Positions 11,501 to 24,929 of a DNA stretch of 64,000 bases are shown in pieces (positions within the stretch are counted from its first letter, which is position 1; every line of letters starts with the position of its first letter). The stretch comes from Gnetum montanum (taxonomy: Eukaryota > Streptophyta > Gnetopsida > Gnetales > Gnetaceae). The stretch covers positions 4,160-68,159 of the forward strand of contig MNCI01011403.1 of assembly GCA_015680685.1 (NCBI GenBank), written 5' to 3'. The translations under genes and the position numbers were made by a program. The notes below the pieces were generated by a model. That model saw only the letters and a list, made by a program, of their open reading frames with translations. It was not told the origin of the DNA and did no database searches.

Positions 11501-14321
11501 TGTTGGCACATTTGGCCATTCCATGGATCAGTTGAAATATTTTATTGGAAGAATCTATGGTTGTGTTGGCACAAGTAAATTTCAGTTTTAATGTTGAAGG
11601 TTGGGTGTTGAGGTAAAGGTGCCAAATTATCTCTTTATTAAAATCAGAAATTAGTACTATGGCCAAGGAAGGGAGTATGTGATTCATGAGAAATTATTAA
11701 AGTTGCAGATCCCGGTTGTCCAAAACCCGGATATATCCTTGCAAGAAAAAATCAAAATGTAACAAAACCAGCAACACCTTCATTGTTTTAAGNNNNNNNN
11801 NNNNNNNNNNNNNNNNNNNNNNNNNNNNNNNNNNNNNNNNNNNNNNNNNNNNNNNNNNNNNNNNNNNNNNNNNNNNNNNNNNNNNNNNNNNNNNNNNNNN
11901 NNNNNNNNNNNNNNNNNNNNNNNNNNNNNNNNNNNNNNNNNNNNNNNNNNNNNNNNNNNNNNNNNNNNNNNNNNNNNNNNNNNNNNNNNNNNNNNNNNNN
12001 NNNNNNNNNNNNNNNNNNNNNNNNNNNNNNNNNNNNNNNNNNNNNNNNNNNNNNNNNNNNNNNNNNNNNNNNNNNNNNNNNNNNNNNNNNNNNNNNNNNN
12101 NNNNNNNNNNNNNNNNNNNNNNNNNNNNNNNNNNNNNNNNNNNNNNNNNNNNNNNNNNNNNNNNNNNNNNNNNNNNNNNNNNNNNNNNNNNNNNNNNNNN
12201 NNNNNNNNNNNNNNNNNNNNNNNNNNNNNNNNNNNNNNNNNNNNNNNNNNNNNNNNNNNNNNNNNNNNNNNNNNNNNNNNNNNNNNNNNNNNNNNNNNNN
12301 NNNNNNNNNNNNNNNGCTCAAGCATATGGTCAAATGGAGTATAAATTAACCAGTAATATATCCATGTAGATACATATATATTCACAATATGAAGTATTCA
12401 TAACATGAAGTACTTAGAGACCTGCCATCAATTATCTTATGTTATGAAATATATTATTTTAAAACATATAAGTTACTCCTATTAAAAATTTTGCAATATT
12501 GGTTATCCTATTTTATTTCACATTTCATTAAGCTTAGCATAAAATGCTCCTCATTTTATGCATAACTTCTTAACTCCCTAACCACATAACCTACCCCTAG
12601 CTTGTTGGACAAGTAATCTTCTGATTGGTTAGTCAAATTCCTTGAGAAAGAAGTTAGGAGAGATATTTTTGAGATATTTTTGGGATATTTTGAAATTGTA
12701 ACTCCCCTATACATCACTTATAAGTCTTGACATCTCATTTTGGAGAAGCAAAATAAAAGGGATATATATGTATGGAGTAAGTTGCAACTAGTATTCCTAT
12801 ATATCTTAAAGATTGTATTTTAATTTTATATTGTAACTACCAAGGTCACTTGTCAACCTCTTTTTGGTGGTTGCAACCACCCAAAATTGTTGTAACTTAC
12901 CTAACTTGTTGGGAAAGTAATCTCCTAATTGGTTGGCTAAGTTACTTGGGAGAGAAGTTAGGTGAGATATTTTTGAATATGTAACTTCCCTACCTACCTT
13001 TGAACCCTATAAAAAGGCTTTAGGGGTCAAGGGGGGAAAATCATCACTTCACATATCATCAACATTGGGATCACATTAGGACTTCTCACATCACACTTGG
13101 GGTCTCATACATCACATTTTGAAGGCTACTAGTTAGCACTTGGGCTCTTGGAGACACTTTGAGTCTTGGGAGAAGAGCATTTGTAAACAAGAAAGCGTGA
13201 ACGATTGCTTGCAAGATGGCTTGCTAGAATAAAGATTTCAGCCTCTTTGTCATGGTCCTGTGAGTTATGCATTTCATTTTTTGTTTTGTTTAAATTGTTT
13301 AGCTAGTGGTTTAGATAGTATCATCCTTGGCAAGTAATTTTGGGATTTTTAGATTGCTCTTACTGTTCTTGTTGCCCGATAGAAATTTCTATTAAAATTT
13401 TGCCATAGAAGCGCTTGTGTTTAAAAGCCTTAAGAGCATTTTAGTAGTAAATTTCATTATTGTGCAACGTGTGGGAACTGCTATTGGGATTGTTGTAAGA
13501 GAGCCTCTGTTTGTAGTCACGCCGTTGAACAATTCAGTAGTCGAGAGGGTTCAGAAAATCTTTGGTATTTTGATGGGACCAGAATAGCTTCTTTTTATCT
13601 TTAAAGTGAATTCTCGTGGTATTTCAATCAGAAATTGTCAAGTCTTTTAAAGGTTCTGTTTGAATGCAATCGTTGACATCTATTATCTAGTCAAAATGGA
13701 GTCTCGTACGTGGTAGTTTACGCAGCAATTTTTGGTAGCATAATAGGATTGTCTTGAAGATATTGCTTGTTTGAGCCTTGGAAGTTTGAACAATTCGTAG
13801 ATATTGAATTTGGGATAGCTTTATTGCGAAGTGTTTACTCGTGTCATTTTACCTTGTTTAAATATTTGAGGTCTACACAAATCTGCTTTCTTTTCTTTTC
13901 TGCTTATTTCCATCGAATCTTGCTCTATTTCTAGTTTTCTTGTGGAACTATCTCTTTCTCTGGGGAAAATTAGGAGTAGATTGCGGAGTTGTGCTCAAAT
14001 GTTTTTGCAAAATTTTATTTGTTACAAGTAGGTATTATAAGGACCGCGTAGAGTAGGTAGTTGAACAAAATAGGAAACTTTCAACAACTCACAGTACTTG
14101 ACAAAGTTGGCTGAATCTCTTAAAGTAAGTCATTTGTAGTTTACACACATGCAATCATTACATTTCTTACAACCACACGCCGCAACAGCACACACACATA
14201 CTCACATTAACTACTGAGTTATTTGGAGGTATCTAGGCCTTGGTGTTGCCAGAGACCAGCAGGCACCTAAATCCTGTTCGAGGACACTCATTGGCAGTCG
14301 CGTCCCAAACGGTCGCCAACA
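11501..14321 (+). repeat. Probable long solo LTR, nested in T2
   Basis: The segment starts TGTTGGCACA and ends CGCCAACA, matching inverted termini. It is flanked by AGTTC (11496-11500) and ATTTC (14322-14326), a 4/5 match that could be a decayed target duplication. A TATA box (CCCTATAAAAAGG) lies at about 13006-13018. A block of about 85 bp is duplicated at 12600 and 12900 (sharing CTAATTGGTTGGCTAAGTTA-like sequence). No gene or primer-binding site is seen. Part (11793-12315) is unsequenced, so internal sequence could be hidden there. Confidence 0.45.
11793..12315. other. Assembly gap (523 N)
   Basis: A continuous run of N. Any ORF drawn across it is meaningless. Confidence 0.99.
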
Positions 14322-14389
14322 ATTTCTAGTTTGTTTAATTTTTAGTAGTTAGTTTACACATAAAAATGTCACAACACATACAAATTGTA

Positions 14390-14510
14390 AGATTCAAAAT
14401 TTACAAAAATACATGGCTTGCATTGCCTAAAATTAGTAGGCTTTTTCCTTTCAACACATGGCTCGAAAAGGACTTAAACTATCGCACAACTTGCCATGGC
14501 CTAAAACTGG
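14390..14510 (+). repeat. T2 post-protease tandem array, left part
   Basis: Units around ATGGCTCGAAAAGGACTTAAAC and CATGGCCTAAAACTGG. The array is split here by At2 and resumes at 24452. It has the same motif and orientation as the T3 array (55395-55745). Confidence 0.65.
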
Positions 14511-15346
14511 TGATGAGCAGTGAGGTAGCCCTACGCCCAACCATATGAATACAAGCATTCACACACAATCCAATCAAATTTTAAGGATTAAGTACTTATG
14601 CACTTACATAGAACAAGGATGAGTTATGCAATCATTGTATTCCCAAGCTTACTTGTAAGACACAATTGTATGGTTAAGTAAACTCGAGGTATGTGATTTT
14701 TATTATTTTATGTTTATGTTCTTGATGCTTAAAAGAGAAAAATGAGGTAATTTAATATCTAATTTGATTTAACTAATTAAATATCTTATAACTAGTTCTA
14801 ACACCAGCATTCGTTCCCACTTTCCAGACACATCTTGAACCAATGTAACACTATTGGGATTACCAAACACTAATCGTTACTAGGTTACCAAGTGTTCCAC
14901 GTATACTCGAAGTGGTTATGCTGAGTGTGCTAATTCATTGATAATTGATAATTAATAATTCTATGAAATAACATTAAGTAACTATTGAAAGTATCAAATA
15001 ACAATAAATAACATGAAATGAAATAATTAAGGTATTCTAAATGTTGCAAGGTTTATCACAAAGTTTGTCTTTATTTTCGGATACAAGGTGTGCTCAAGTA
15101 CACAATGCTCGAATAAAGATCCATTCAATTTATGACTCCTACTATGGGCACTCAGAAATAATTCTAACTATGGAATAGAAAAATTGAAAAAATTCAGCTA
15201 AGGGACTAAAAACTAATGTCAAACCAAGTGCCCCTATCTCCTATTTATAGCCAATGAGACAAGTTCCAACATTGCATGTCTGATATTACTTTGACATCTC
15301 TGATATCGAGAGTTTGATATTGAGGGTCCAATATCAAGACTCATCA
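14511..15346 (-). repeat. At2 3' LTR
   Basis: 836 bp, close to its partner at 23617-24451 (for example GAGTTATGCAATCATTG and GGTATGTGATTTTTATTATT are shared exactly). The outer end carries GATATC/GATATT motifs (15285-15335). Confidence 0.85.
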
Positions 15347-17230
15347 TACCTCCACGACTGAATGAAAACTCATCCTTAAGTTCCTTACAAAATATTGGGA
15401 AGGTATGAGATTATTGACTAAATGACAACTGACGGTGACATGGAATGATAGACTCAAAGTGCCTGGTCAACAAATTGACAAATGTATTACAACATTGGTG
15501 TTCATAACCATTGTGGTGAACACTATACATAGATGACATCTAGAACCTTATTTAATAGCTTGAAGAAAGAGAAAGGGAAAGGAAAATGAGGCATGTTGCT
15601 ACCAATGTCAAAAATGTGCACACTATTGTTCATCCATGGCCACATGACCAAGCTTGTTCCTTGCATAAATGCTCTTGCTCCAATCCATCCTAAGTGCTCC
15701 CTCCTATCCCAATTCATTGTTCATGTGATCGTCATCTGTACACACAACACAATCATGAATTAGCAAGGATAGATAAGATATAATGTATTACATTGGCTAG
15801 GTTGTGGGTATGGTAGATACTGGGTTAGAGGTTTGTAACTGATAACTACCCAAGGTGTAGGGGTGAGATAAGTAATAAAATAGAAAAATTTACAACAGGC
15901 CCCCATGACTAAGAGCAAACCTCTGGTAGCAATAGGATGGGAAATGAAAGAAAAAGAAAGAGAAGAGGAATAACAATGGTGAAGCCAATAAAAGAAAAAC
16001 AAAAATGGATGTCCTGGATGGGGTGGAACAGGAAATAGTTGATTGTAAGAAATGTTTAAGGGAAAAGAATTTAACAATTGCACCAAAAAGGAATGCCAGT
16101 GGGTCCTCCCCAAAGCAGGCTCATGCCTATTATGCCTTGACAAACCCACAAACCAAAGAGTCCGTAGGCTCTAGGAATGACATATGGAAACAATAGTTAA
16201 GAATTCACCCACAAGAATTTACTAGAGAATAAAAATGCATCGACCAAGATATAGACTAATCATAAAATTAGCAATGATGTGGAATATGGAAAGCAATATG
16301 GGAAGAGAAGAGAGAATGGAATGGAATCCCAAAATCTAGGTTGTGTAAAGTCCCTTGTATAGTATGTGGTTAAGGTGACTTAATAAAATTTAGCCTAAAT
16401 ATAGATTAAAACTAACCACATCCAGTGACCTCACATCAACACACTTGACCAACCCATCCTCTTGAAGTAACAAGAATGCTTTCACAGAGCAACCACCATC
16501 CCAGAAAGAGAAGAATAGAGAATCAAGAAGTGAGAAAGGGCCTTAGTTAGAGGGAACCTTCAAGCATGGGTAGGATGTCTTTCCCATGCCATAAAAAGGG
16601 CTTATTATCCATGTTTCTTTATTATGTCTAAGGGGTGTGCTTTGAGTTCCCACCAATTTTTTTTTTGAGTGATAACCACACCATGCAAAGACTTATTTGA
16701 TTCATTCAACTTCTTGAGATTAGTTGACAATGGGATGGTGGAAAACCTATGAAAAACATTCAAGTAACCAAGAGAATAGCTAGCACAAATACATTGAATC
16801 CCCTTGAGGTCACACCCTTTTCAATTCATTTGAATCTTTACTTGTTTTGAAAAATATCAAGCCATCAATTCATTAATAGGTTTACTTAGAAAAAGGGACA
16901 ATAAAGTTCCAGAATCAAGGGAGATCATAGAGTTGAATGGATGAGTGGATGATGTGGACTCTTTGCCTGTTTTATCAAAAGAAACTATATCTTATCATGA
17001 ACATTAAAATTCAAAGGTAAAAACCAAACATTAGCAACCAACACTATTATAGTATAATCCACCATCATGAGCACTTATTATGTGATGAGTGAGAATAAAT
17101 CAAAGAAAACGTAGTAAAGAAATAAATAGTAAAAATGTTAATGATGGTGTAAAAAAAAAGTGAATATGAAAAATGTGTAAAAAAAAGATAAAGGAAACTA
17201 AAGGCTTAGAATGACTAGCATTGGTGGCCA
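15347..17230 (-). other. At2 spacer between integrase and 3' LTR
   Basis: No supported gene. Its sense strand ends in the polypurine-like GTCGTGGAGGTA next to the LTR. Parts match At3 (GTGGGTCCTCCC at 16096 and at 33871). Athila elements often keep an env-like ORF here; a 129-codon minus-strand ORF at 15760-16149 has hydrophobic stretches but nothing that identifies it. Confidence 0.5.
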
Positions 17231-20200
17231 TCTCCCCCACGACTGAGTTGGAAGGAGGAGATTCGAAATAATGACCAGGGTTGTTCATCAATAGAGGTAG
17301 TGCTTGTACTGGCCATTTTGGGCTCATGGAAAGGTTTGGTTTGCTAGATGTTGATCAATAATTTCTTATCCAAGCTTCTAGGTTTATAGATCATCATGGC
17401 CCCTGAAGGAAAAGTTTCATGAATGATGTAGGATCCTTCCCACAATGTTTGAAATTTAGTTCATTGTGGCACATGTGTGAAATTCCAATAAAGAACCCTA
17501 TCTCTTGGTTGGTATGTGACTTTTCTAATTTTCAAGTCATGACTTTGTTTGTTGAAGGCCTTTTGTAGTTCCTTGGATGACAGGGCAGCTAATCGATTTT
17601 CATCTAGCAAGTTAAGATTCATTAACTATTCTTTTTGTGCTAGACTGAGATCAAGGTTAAGGTCACATGTTGTGGATAGTGTACGGAGCTTAGCTTGGAT
17701 AGGAAGTGTTGGAAGTTTACTATGCACTAACTGATAGGGAGAGTAGTCTATAGGAAGTTTCCATGTGGAGTGAAATGCCCAAAGAGCATCGTTCCATTTG
17801 GTGCTCCAATATTGCCTATATTTACTAATGATTCATGTCAAGATTTTTTTGATTTCCCTACTAGTGACTTCAGCTTAACCATTCGCTTGAGGATGATATG
17901 GTGTACTCAATTTATGCTTGACTCCTACGTGTTGCATCAACTTTCGAAAAGTCACACCTGTAAAACCCTAAACCATTATAAAAAATAAGTGCACAAGGCA
18001 TGCCAAACTATGTTACGATTTGTTGTTGAGCAAATCATGTAGTGGTAGATGATGTATAGTTGGTAACAGCGGCTACTTCTGTCTACTTTGTAAAAGAGTC
18101 ACAACAAAAATAATGTATGCTTTTCCATTGGACATCGGTGTAATAGGCCCCATAAAATCAATACCCCATATGTTGAAGGGTTTTAAGAGTTTAATCCATT
18201 ATTGTGGATCCTCTATTCTAGTAGTCATTATCCCATCATGTTGGCAGTGCTCACAAGATTGGAAAAAATGATGGAAATTACGAAATAATGTAGACTAATA
18301 ATATCCTACAAGTAAGATTTTAATGGTTGTTCATCTCCTAGCATAATGACCCCCACAAGGGCCCCATGAGCATCTTGGAGAATTTGCAATTGATCTACAT
18401 CAGGAACACACCATTAGACCAAGCCATCAGAACATACCTTGTAAAGGTATTCATTAATTTCCATGAAATCTTTGACTCAGTGGAGAAATTGTTATTTCTT
18501 TTTAATGTCTAGCCCTTTTGGTGTTTCTTGTATGAGAAGATAGGCAAGAATGCTACTATACCAATTTGTATTTGTGGATGATGGATTTTTTATTACACTT
18601 GTAAATAGAAGTTCATTAAGGAAGTGATTGGAAATTGGGTATTCATCCTCTTTCTTAGCCCATCACAACCAAGATAAATGATTAGATACAGTATCCTTGG
18701 TGCCTTTATGATTGATCATTGTAAGATCTAAGTCTTGCAAGATCACGAGCCATCATATGATGTGATGGCTCACCATTGGTTTATTCATAATGAACTGAAT
18801 TGCACTATGATCCATGTGTACAAATATCTTATAGCCTAATACATAGTGCCTAAATTTTTCTAGTGCAAACACCATAGTCATTAACTCTTTTTCTATTGTG
18901 GTGTAGTTGAGTTGTGCACCAGCAATACTTTGACTTGCACAATGAATGTAATAGGAACATTTTTGATCATCTAACTATGTAAGTACAACTTCTAAAGCAA
19001 AATTGGACGCATCAATGATTATATGGAATGGTCTAGACTAATTAGGAGCTTGTAGAATGGGTGTTTCTATGAGCTTTTGTTTCAAGGTTTGGAAAGCTAA
19101 CTTACATTCCTTGGTCCATTCAAAGGATACATCCTTTTTTCATTAATTCTACTAATGGTTTTATGATCTTTGAAAAGTTCTTAATGAAGCGTCTATAATA
19201 GCTAGTATGTCCAAGGAATGATCAGATGTCTTTTATGATTTCAGGTTGATGAGTGATTCCTTGGATGACCTTAATTTTTTCAGGATCTACCTCTATCCCT
19301 GTTTGTGAAATTTTATGCCCTAATACAATTCCCTCTTGGACCATTAAATGGCTTCAACACATGGTTTCAACACATCGTTTTAGTACTTGCTCTAATTGGT
19401 CTAATGCTTATTCAAAGTTTGCTCCGTAGGTGGAGAAATTGTCCATAAAAACCTCCACACAATTCCCTATTTGCTACTAAAATATACTAAGAACTATATG
19501 TTGAAATGTTACTGGAGCATTGCACAAGCCAAATGACATCTGCCTATATGTAAATGTTCCCCAAGGACTTATGAATGTTGTCTTGGCTTGGTCTTTTGGT
19601 GCTATTTGAATTTGATTGTACACATCGTAACCATCCAGAAAACTATAGTTGCAATGCCCTATAATGGTATCTAAAACTTGGTCAAAAAATGATAATGGGA
19701 AATGGTCTTTAAATGTTGCCATGTATAATAGCTTAAAGTCTATACACACCCTCCATTTACCACCTTTTTGAGCACAATGACTAATGGACTAACCCACTCA
19801 CTATCAACAATGGGGTAGATGAACCTAGCCTTTAGAAGTTGTTCAATTTCTTCCTTAACTATTTGCTTAAGCTTTCGGTTCAATTATCTTTGCGATTTTT
19901 GTCAAGGCTTCATAGAGGGGTCAAGGTAAATTCTATGTTGGCATATCCTAGGATCTATTCTAGTTAATTCAGGATATGAACAAGCAAAGGATTTCAACCA
20001 TTTTTTTACCATCTTTAGCAGTCTTTCTTTTTGTTGAGGATCAAGCTTTGCGTTAATGATTACTGATTTTGCATTCTTGAGAAATGTATACTCCATAGTG
20101 GGGGGAAATAATTTTAACTCATGAGGCTCTTGCTTAAACTCTTCAGGTATATCCAACTTCCCCTAGTTAATATTCTTGGTGTTGGTACTTGGAAGTTGGT

Positions 20201-20720
20201 GATGGACTTGCTCTAATGCATCTATGCAATCGATATAGGCACAAGTCAAGCCCTCAATTGGTTCAATGCATAAAGTTGAATTACTCTCTTGGTCAGCTAT
20301 CAGCCACTAGGTGCCTTCGTGTCTTGTGGCTGCTACATATAGGTATCTTTTTATGTAAGTTACTTTTGCACACTAGTTGCATGCAGACAATGTTAAGCGT
20401 TGTACAAACTAGGACTTCGGCACACAGTTGCACCCTATGATATTGTATGCGATGCATGGAACTTTCTTCTTGATCTTCCCAAATGCATTTTCTTTTGATA
20501 TCTATAGGGAAAGATCATGTATTCCTAGGCATGCATTAATCATACTCAGCCATGCTCTTCCCATTATGATTGGGAAGTTCCCATTACAGTTGTTGACTTG
20601 GATTACTAGGAAATTGGCTAGATATGACCACCCACAAACAGTGGTAACAATGTCCACCACTAGTCCCAATGGAATAGTGATGAACTGGTCAACTAACTCC
20701 AAATGAATGTTACTCTTTTT
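17230..20720 (-). pseudogene. pol: At2 pol: protease, RT, RNase H, integrase (broken)
   Basis: Copies element RNA to DNA and integrates it. Reading down the minus strand: a protease tail with PIIMGRAWLSM (20502-20702); the linker FACSYPELTRIDPRICQH (about 19910-19990), typical just before RT in non-chromoviruses; RT with YSFLDGYDVYNQIQIAP and SPWGTFTYRQMSFGLCNAP (19477-19749); RNase H with ALEKFRHYVLGYK near 18860; integrase remnants at about 18500-17300, where SFTK*TEVA and an IVT*FGMP segment are readable. Many stops and shifts separate the parts. The RT region past QMSFGLCNAP is badly decayed, and the YxDD motif is not readable. It is nonfunctional. Confidence 0.75.
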
Positions 20721-20729
20721 TAGCAGAGG

Positions 20730-23520
20730 TAAGTTCTAGGCTTTGTACATTTCTTGAGAGATTAAGTTAACAATAGAAACTAAAAGAGCTTTCCAAGGCT
20801 CATTTCCAACAATTTGAAAATATATAAGAGGACTTCCAGGATCAAAGAATTTCCTAGGAAGATGGCCAACTTTAATCCAATCAGTGATGGCATTTGAAGA
20901 AAGCTTTTGGTTCAATCCAACTTTAATCCAACTTTAATCCTAGGATAATAGTATGTGTTGAGTGAAATTTTTGGTTCAAAGAAAGATTTGAAGATTCAAA
21001 ATATGGTGAGGCATTTGGAAAATTAGCCACTTATGGTTGTAAGAACTTGGTTGGACTATTGGTTTTAAAGAAGGGTATCTTCTTTGATCAGTTGTCCAAA
21101 CTAATAGTAGGTTGAGGATTGATAGCCCTTGCACCGTTACATTGTTGTAGCTGGGTAGGAAGCTTGTCTTACATAGTTAGAGTAGGTGGTAATGGAGCTG
21201 AGGGTGAAAGAGATGCAGACAAATGACAGGGATAGTATGTATGTGGAACATCACCATGAGGAGAAGAAGTTCTATAGTACTTGGGGGCTTGGTAGTGAGG
21301 TTGAAGAGCAATGTGACTAGTAGAGTCATGTGGAGAGATTAGCTACTAAATGTAATATCCATATGGGTTAGGTTGATGGTAAGGATACTATTGACATGGT
21401 GTTGGAATTCTCCATGATTGTGGGTGTTGCCACTATTGATACTGTCCATTTGGTTGTGGTGGAGCTCCACTCGGATAATATGTTAAGGGTTGGTAAAACT
21501 ACCTAGGGTTACCTTGAGGATAAGATAACCTTTTGGGTGTTTGCCATCTATTTAATTGTGGGTTTAGTGCATACACCTCAAACGTTTGTACATGTGACAC
21601 CACTAGGCAACATCCCTTAGGATGGTCATATTGGAAAATCTCACATCCATCATCATTGTCCATGTCTGAATCCATAACCTCTTCAATGACAGCAACCTTG
21701 CCCTTACCTTTGTTACGTGTATACTTAGCTTCTTTCTTTTTCCTCCTCTCTCAATCACTACTTGGTTCTCTAGACTCCTCTACTATTTTTAGGACAATTT
21801 GAAATTTTTCATCAAGGAAGTTCCACATTTGATTAACCTTTGTAGATACTTCTAATGCAAATTTTTGAATGGGCAAAGTCTTTCTATTCATCATCTCTTC
21901 AAGTGGTGACTCTTCTTCATCTTCACAAAATCTAATTACCTTCTTTCAAAGAGAACGATCTCTGTTGTACTCCTCCGCACTTTCTCTTTTCCTCAACTCA
22001 CCTTCCTCTTGGCAACTAACTCCAATAATCTTTGTATTTGATGGACTCTGAGCTCAAATAGCCTTCCTTGGGCATAAGTCCCAAGGGTTCTTCACGTTTC
22101 GTACCTAAGCCCATCTACGAGATGGCGTAGTTGTTCATTTTCTAAGTAACCATGGCTAGGGAAATGATGTAATAATGTATAATATTGGCCCGTGGTAGCA
22201 TCCAAGGGTTCATGTCCTCCTTGTTTCCATCCTTGGATTTGCTTATGCAAGTTGGACACCTAGGAGTATGTTTGATACTTATCATTGAATAGTTCTAACA
22301 TGGTACTCCATCAACGAATGGATTTTGGTTCTAAGAATCAGTATCAGCTTTTCACTTCCTTGATTAGTATTTATGAAAACTCCTTTAACTTTTGCCACTC
22401 ATTTTCTATATTTTTCAAGGCACATGCATCATGGAATGCTTGTAGATGGTTTTGAGGATCAACATTGTATCCCCCTTCAAATTTTTGGATGTTATTCATG
22501 TATAGTCTTTTGATCCTACTATCCTTCTAGTGCCTTGTTGGGATCCTAACGACCTCTATTATATTTAACATACTTCGGGTGGCGAGTAGGGGTTCATCGT
22601 GATCACTCTATCTATGGCATCTATGATGCCTATGTTATTTCCTACTCCCCCTTCTTTCATGATGTGTTTCTTTGGAATGTCCTTGTCCCATTTCTTTACT
22701 ATCTTGTCGATGATTTCTATCTTGCCTACCCATATCCTCATGGTCTCATCCTTTGTGATTACATTCAAATCCTAAAGAAGAGGGGGAAGGAGATGATGAA
22801 GGTGAAGAGGAAGGAGGACTAGCACCGTGACAGCACCTATCATCTTCTCTTTAGTGGTCATGGCCTCGATTGTGGTTACGATCAAAATGTCTATCATTGT
22901 CATGCATTTGTGTTCCTTTTTTAGACCCTTTGTGTCTATTGGTACCCGAACCTAGGTTATGAATAGTTGAATGAAGATTCTAATACCCAACTCCTTGACT
23001 GAAGTCAACAAGAGGAACATCATTTTGTGGAAAACCTCCCAAGATAGGTTCACCACTTTCATTTTCACTTAGGACATACGGGACATCCTAAGAACACTTC
23101 CCCATCATGGATTTGTAATGTCTCTCCTATTGCAAATCCCTCTATCGTTATGCCTCCATGGATCAATAATCTCTCGAATCTTGCTCATGCACAATGTACT
23201 TTGATTGTAAGTGGTGCATACCAATTCATGTGAGAGCACAAAGAAGCATGCTTGGGATCGAGTGATTAGGAGGTGACACTATGTTACCTTCTAAATCATG
23301 CCATCGTAGCTATTCATCTTGGTGGAGGATAAAGGTAAAATCTAGTACATACTCATCAGGATGAGCGTATACCATGCAAAATTGTTAGGGCACTGGCAAA
23401 TCATCATGTGCACCCCACCTCTGATTGTTCATGGTGTCAAACCTAGTTGGTGAAGCACTCTCATAAGAAGAAGGAGACATGCTTGATTATTCAATGTGCA
23501 ATACCCTTTTTTGGTAATTG
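20730..23520 (-). pseudogene. gag: At2 gag (broken)
   Basis: Capsid gene identified mainly by position between the primer site and protease, and by similarity to the At3 and At5 gag genes. The readable 22565-22768 part has HIMKEGGVGNN and ends with MNPYSPPEV, comparable to MNPYWSLKA of At5. A serine/proline-rich stretch (22750-22850) and an N-terminal MSPSSYESASPTRF (about 23475) are also visible. Stops are frequent. Confidence 0.55.
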
Positions 23521-23598
23521 TAAAATGGTTGATCTTAAGGGTTCATTCCAATGATGGAAATATTTCCTAAGTTCTAATCAATACACAAACAACAAAAT

Positions 23599-23616
23599 CC
23601 CTAGCAACGACACCAA
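23599..23616 (-). promoter_or_regulatory. At2 primer-binding site (tRNA-Asp-like)
   Basis: The minus strand reads TTGGTGTCGTTGCTAGGGA directly after the LTR. Plant tRNA-Asp sites read TGGCGCCGTTGCCGGGGA; differences are mainly C to T and G to A. Confidence 0.7.
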
Positions 23617-24451
23617 TGATGAGTGGCGAGGTACTCCTACGTCCAACCATACAAATACGAGTGTTCATGCATGATTCAATTGAATTCCAAGGATTTAGTG
23701 CTTATGCAGTTACACAAAATAAGGATGAGTTATGCAATCATTGCCTTCCCAAGCTTACTTGTAAGACATAATTTTATGGTTAAGTAAACTCAAGGTATGT
23801 GATTTTTATTATTTTATGTTTATGTTATTGATGCTTAAAAGAGAGAAATGAGGTAATTTGATAGCTAACTTGATTCAACTAATTAACTATCTTCTAACTG
23901 TCCTAAAACCAGCATCCGTTCCCACTTTCTAGACACATCCTGAACCAGTGTAACACTACTGGGATTAACAAATGCTAATCGTTACTGGGTTACCAAGTGT
24001 TCCATGTATGCTTGAAGTGGTCGTGCTGAGTGTGATAATTCATTGATAATTGAGAATTAATAATTCTATGAAATAACATTAAGTAACTATTGAAAGTATC
24101 AAATAATAGTAAATAACATGAAATGCAATAATTAAGCTATTCTAAATATTGCAAGGTTTATCACAAAGTTCCTCTTTATTTCCAGACATAAGGTATGCTC
24201 AAGTACATAATGCTTGAATAAAGATCCATTCACTTTATGAATCCTATTGTAGGTACTTAGAAGTAATTCTAACTCTAGAATAGAAAAATTGCAAGAATTC
24301 GGCTAAAGGACTAAAAACTAATGCCAAACCAAGTGCCCCTATCTCATATTTATAGCGAACAAGATAGGTTCCAACATCGCATGTCCAATATTGCTTTGAC
24401 ATATCCGATATCGAGAGTCTGATATCGAGGGTTTGATATCGGGACTCATCA
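23617..24451 (-). repeat. At2 5' LTR
   Basis: 835 bp, partner of 14511-15346. The outer end has TTTGATATCGGGACTCATCA with several GATATC copies just inside. Confidence 0.85.
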
Positions 24452-24560
24452 ACTGGCAATCGTTTCCTTTTATTGTGTGGACCGGAATGGCCTAAAGCTA
24501 CCAACACATGCCATCAACTTATGTGGCTCGAAATGGCCTAAAACTAGTAAACATTAACAT
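24452..24560 (+). repeat. T2 post-protease tandem array, right part
   Basis: Continues the array after the At2 insertion: GGAATGGCCTAAAGCTA and CGAAATGGCCTAAAACTAG, the same motif as in T3. Confidence 0.65.
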
Positions 24561-24929
24561 CAACTCATTGCATCATTAGCATTGAACATAACCAATAAAT
24601 GTAGCAATCTATACATCATACACTTCATATAGCAAAAAGTCCACTACATCTCATACCAATAATTATACATAGCATGCTCGTTAGCACCATATAGCAAAAA
24701 TACACAAAAATGCAAAAATGCCTAATGACAGGGCTACATTAGGATCTGCTTAGCAAATGGTGCTAGGTGGGTGTGGAGGGATTTATTCATCCACTATGCC
24801 ACTAGGGCCTACAACATCACCTACTATCTATCATCACCAAAAAAATAGTCATCTAGTAGAAAAAAATACAATCCACAAACTAACATCAAAAAGCATGAAA
24901 ACAACATAAAAATATAACCTAAGAGGGTC

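Larger units (their letters stand above)
14511..24451 (-). mobile_element. At2: full-length decayed Athila-like element
   Basis: Two LTRs (14511-15346 and 23617-24451) with TGATGAG...CTCATCA ends flank a 8.3-kb interior on the minus strand. A perfect 5-bp target duplication ACTGG is present at 14506-14510 and 24452-24456. The interior has a tRNA-Asp-like primer site, gag, protease, RT, RNase H and integrase, all broken by stops and frameshifts. The order gag-protease-RT-RNase H-integrase and the lack of a chromodomain fit the Athila/Tat side of Ty3/gypsy. Confidence 0.85.

Noticed and set aside
11716-12385. ORFs of 181-217 codons
   Set aside because: They cross the N gap and consist almost wholly of unknown residues.
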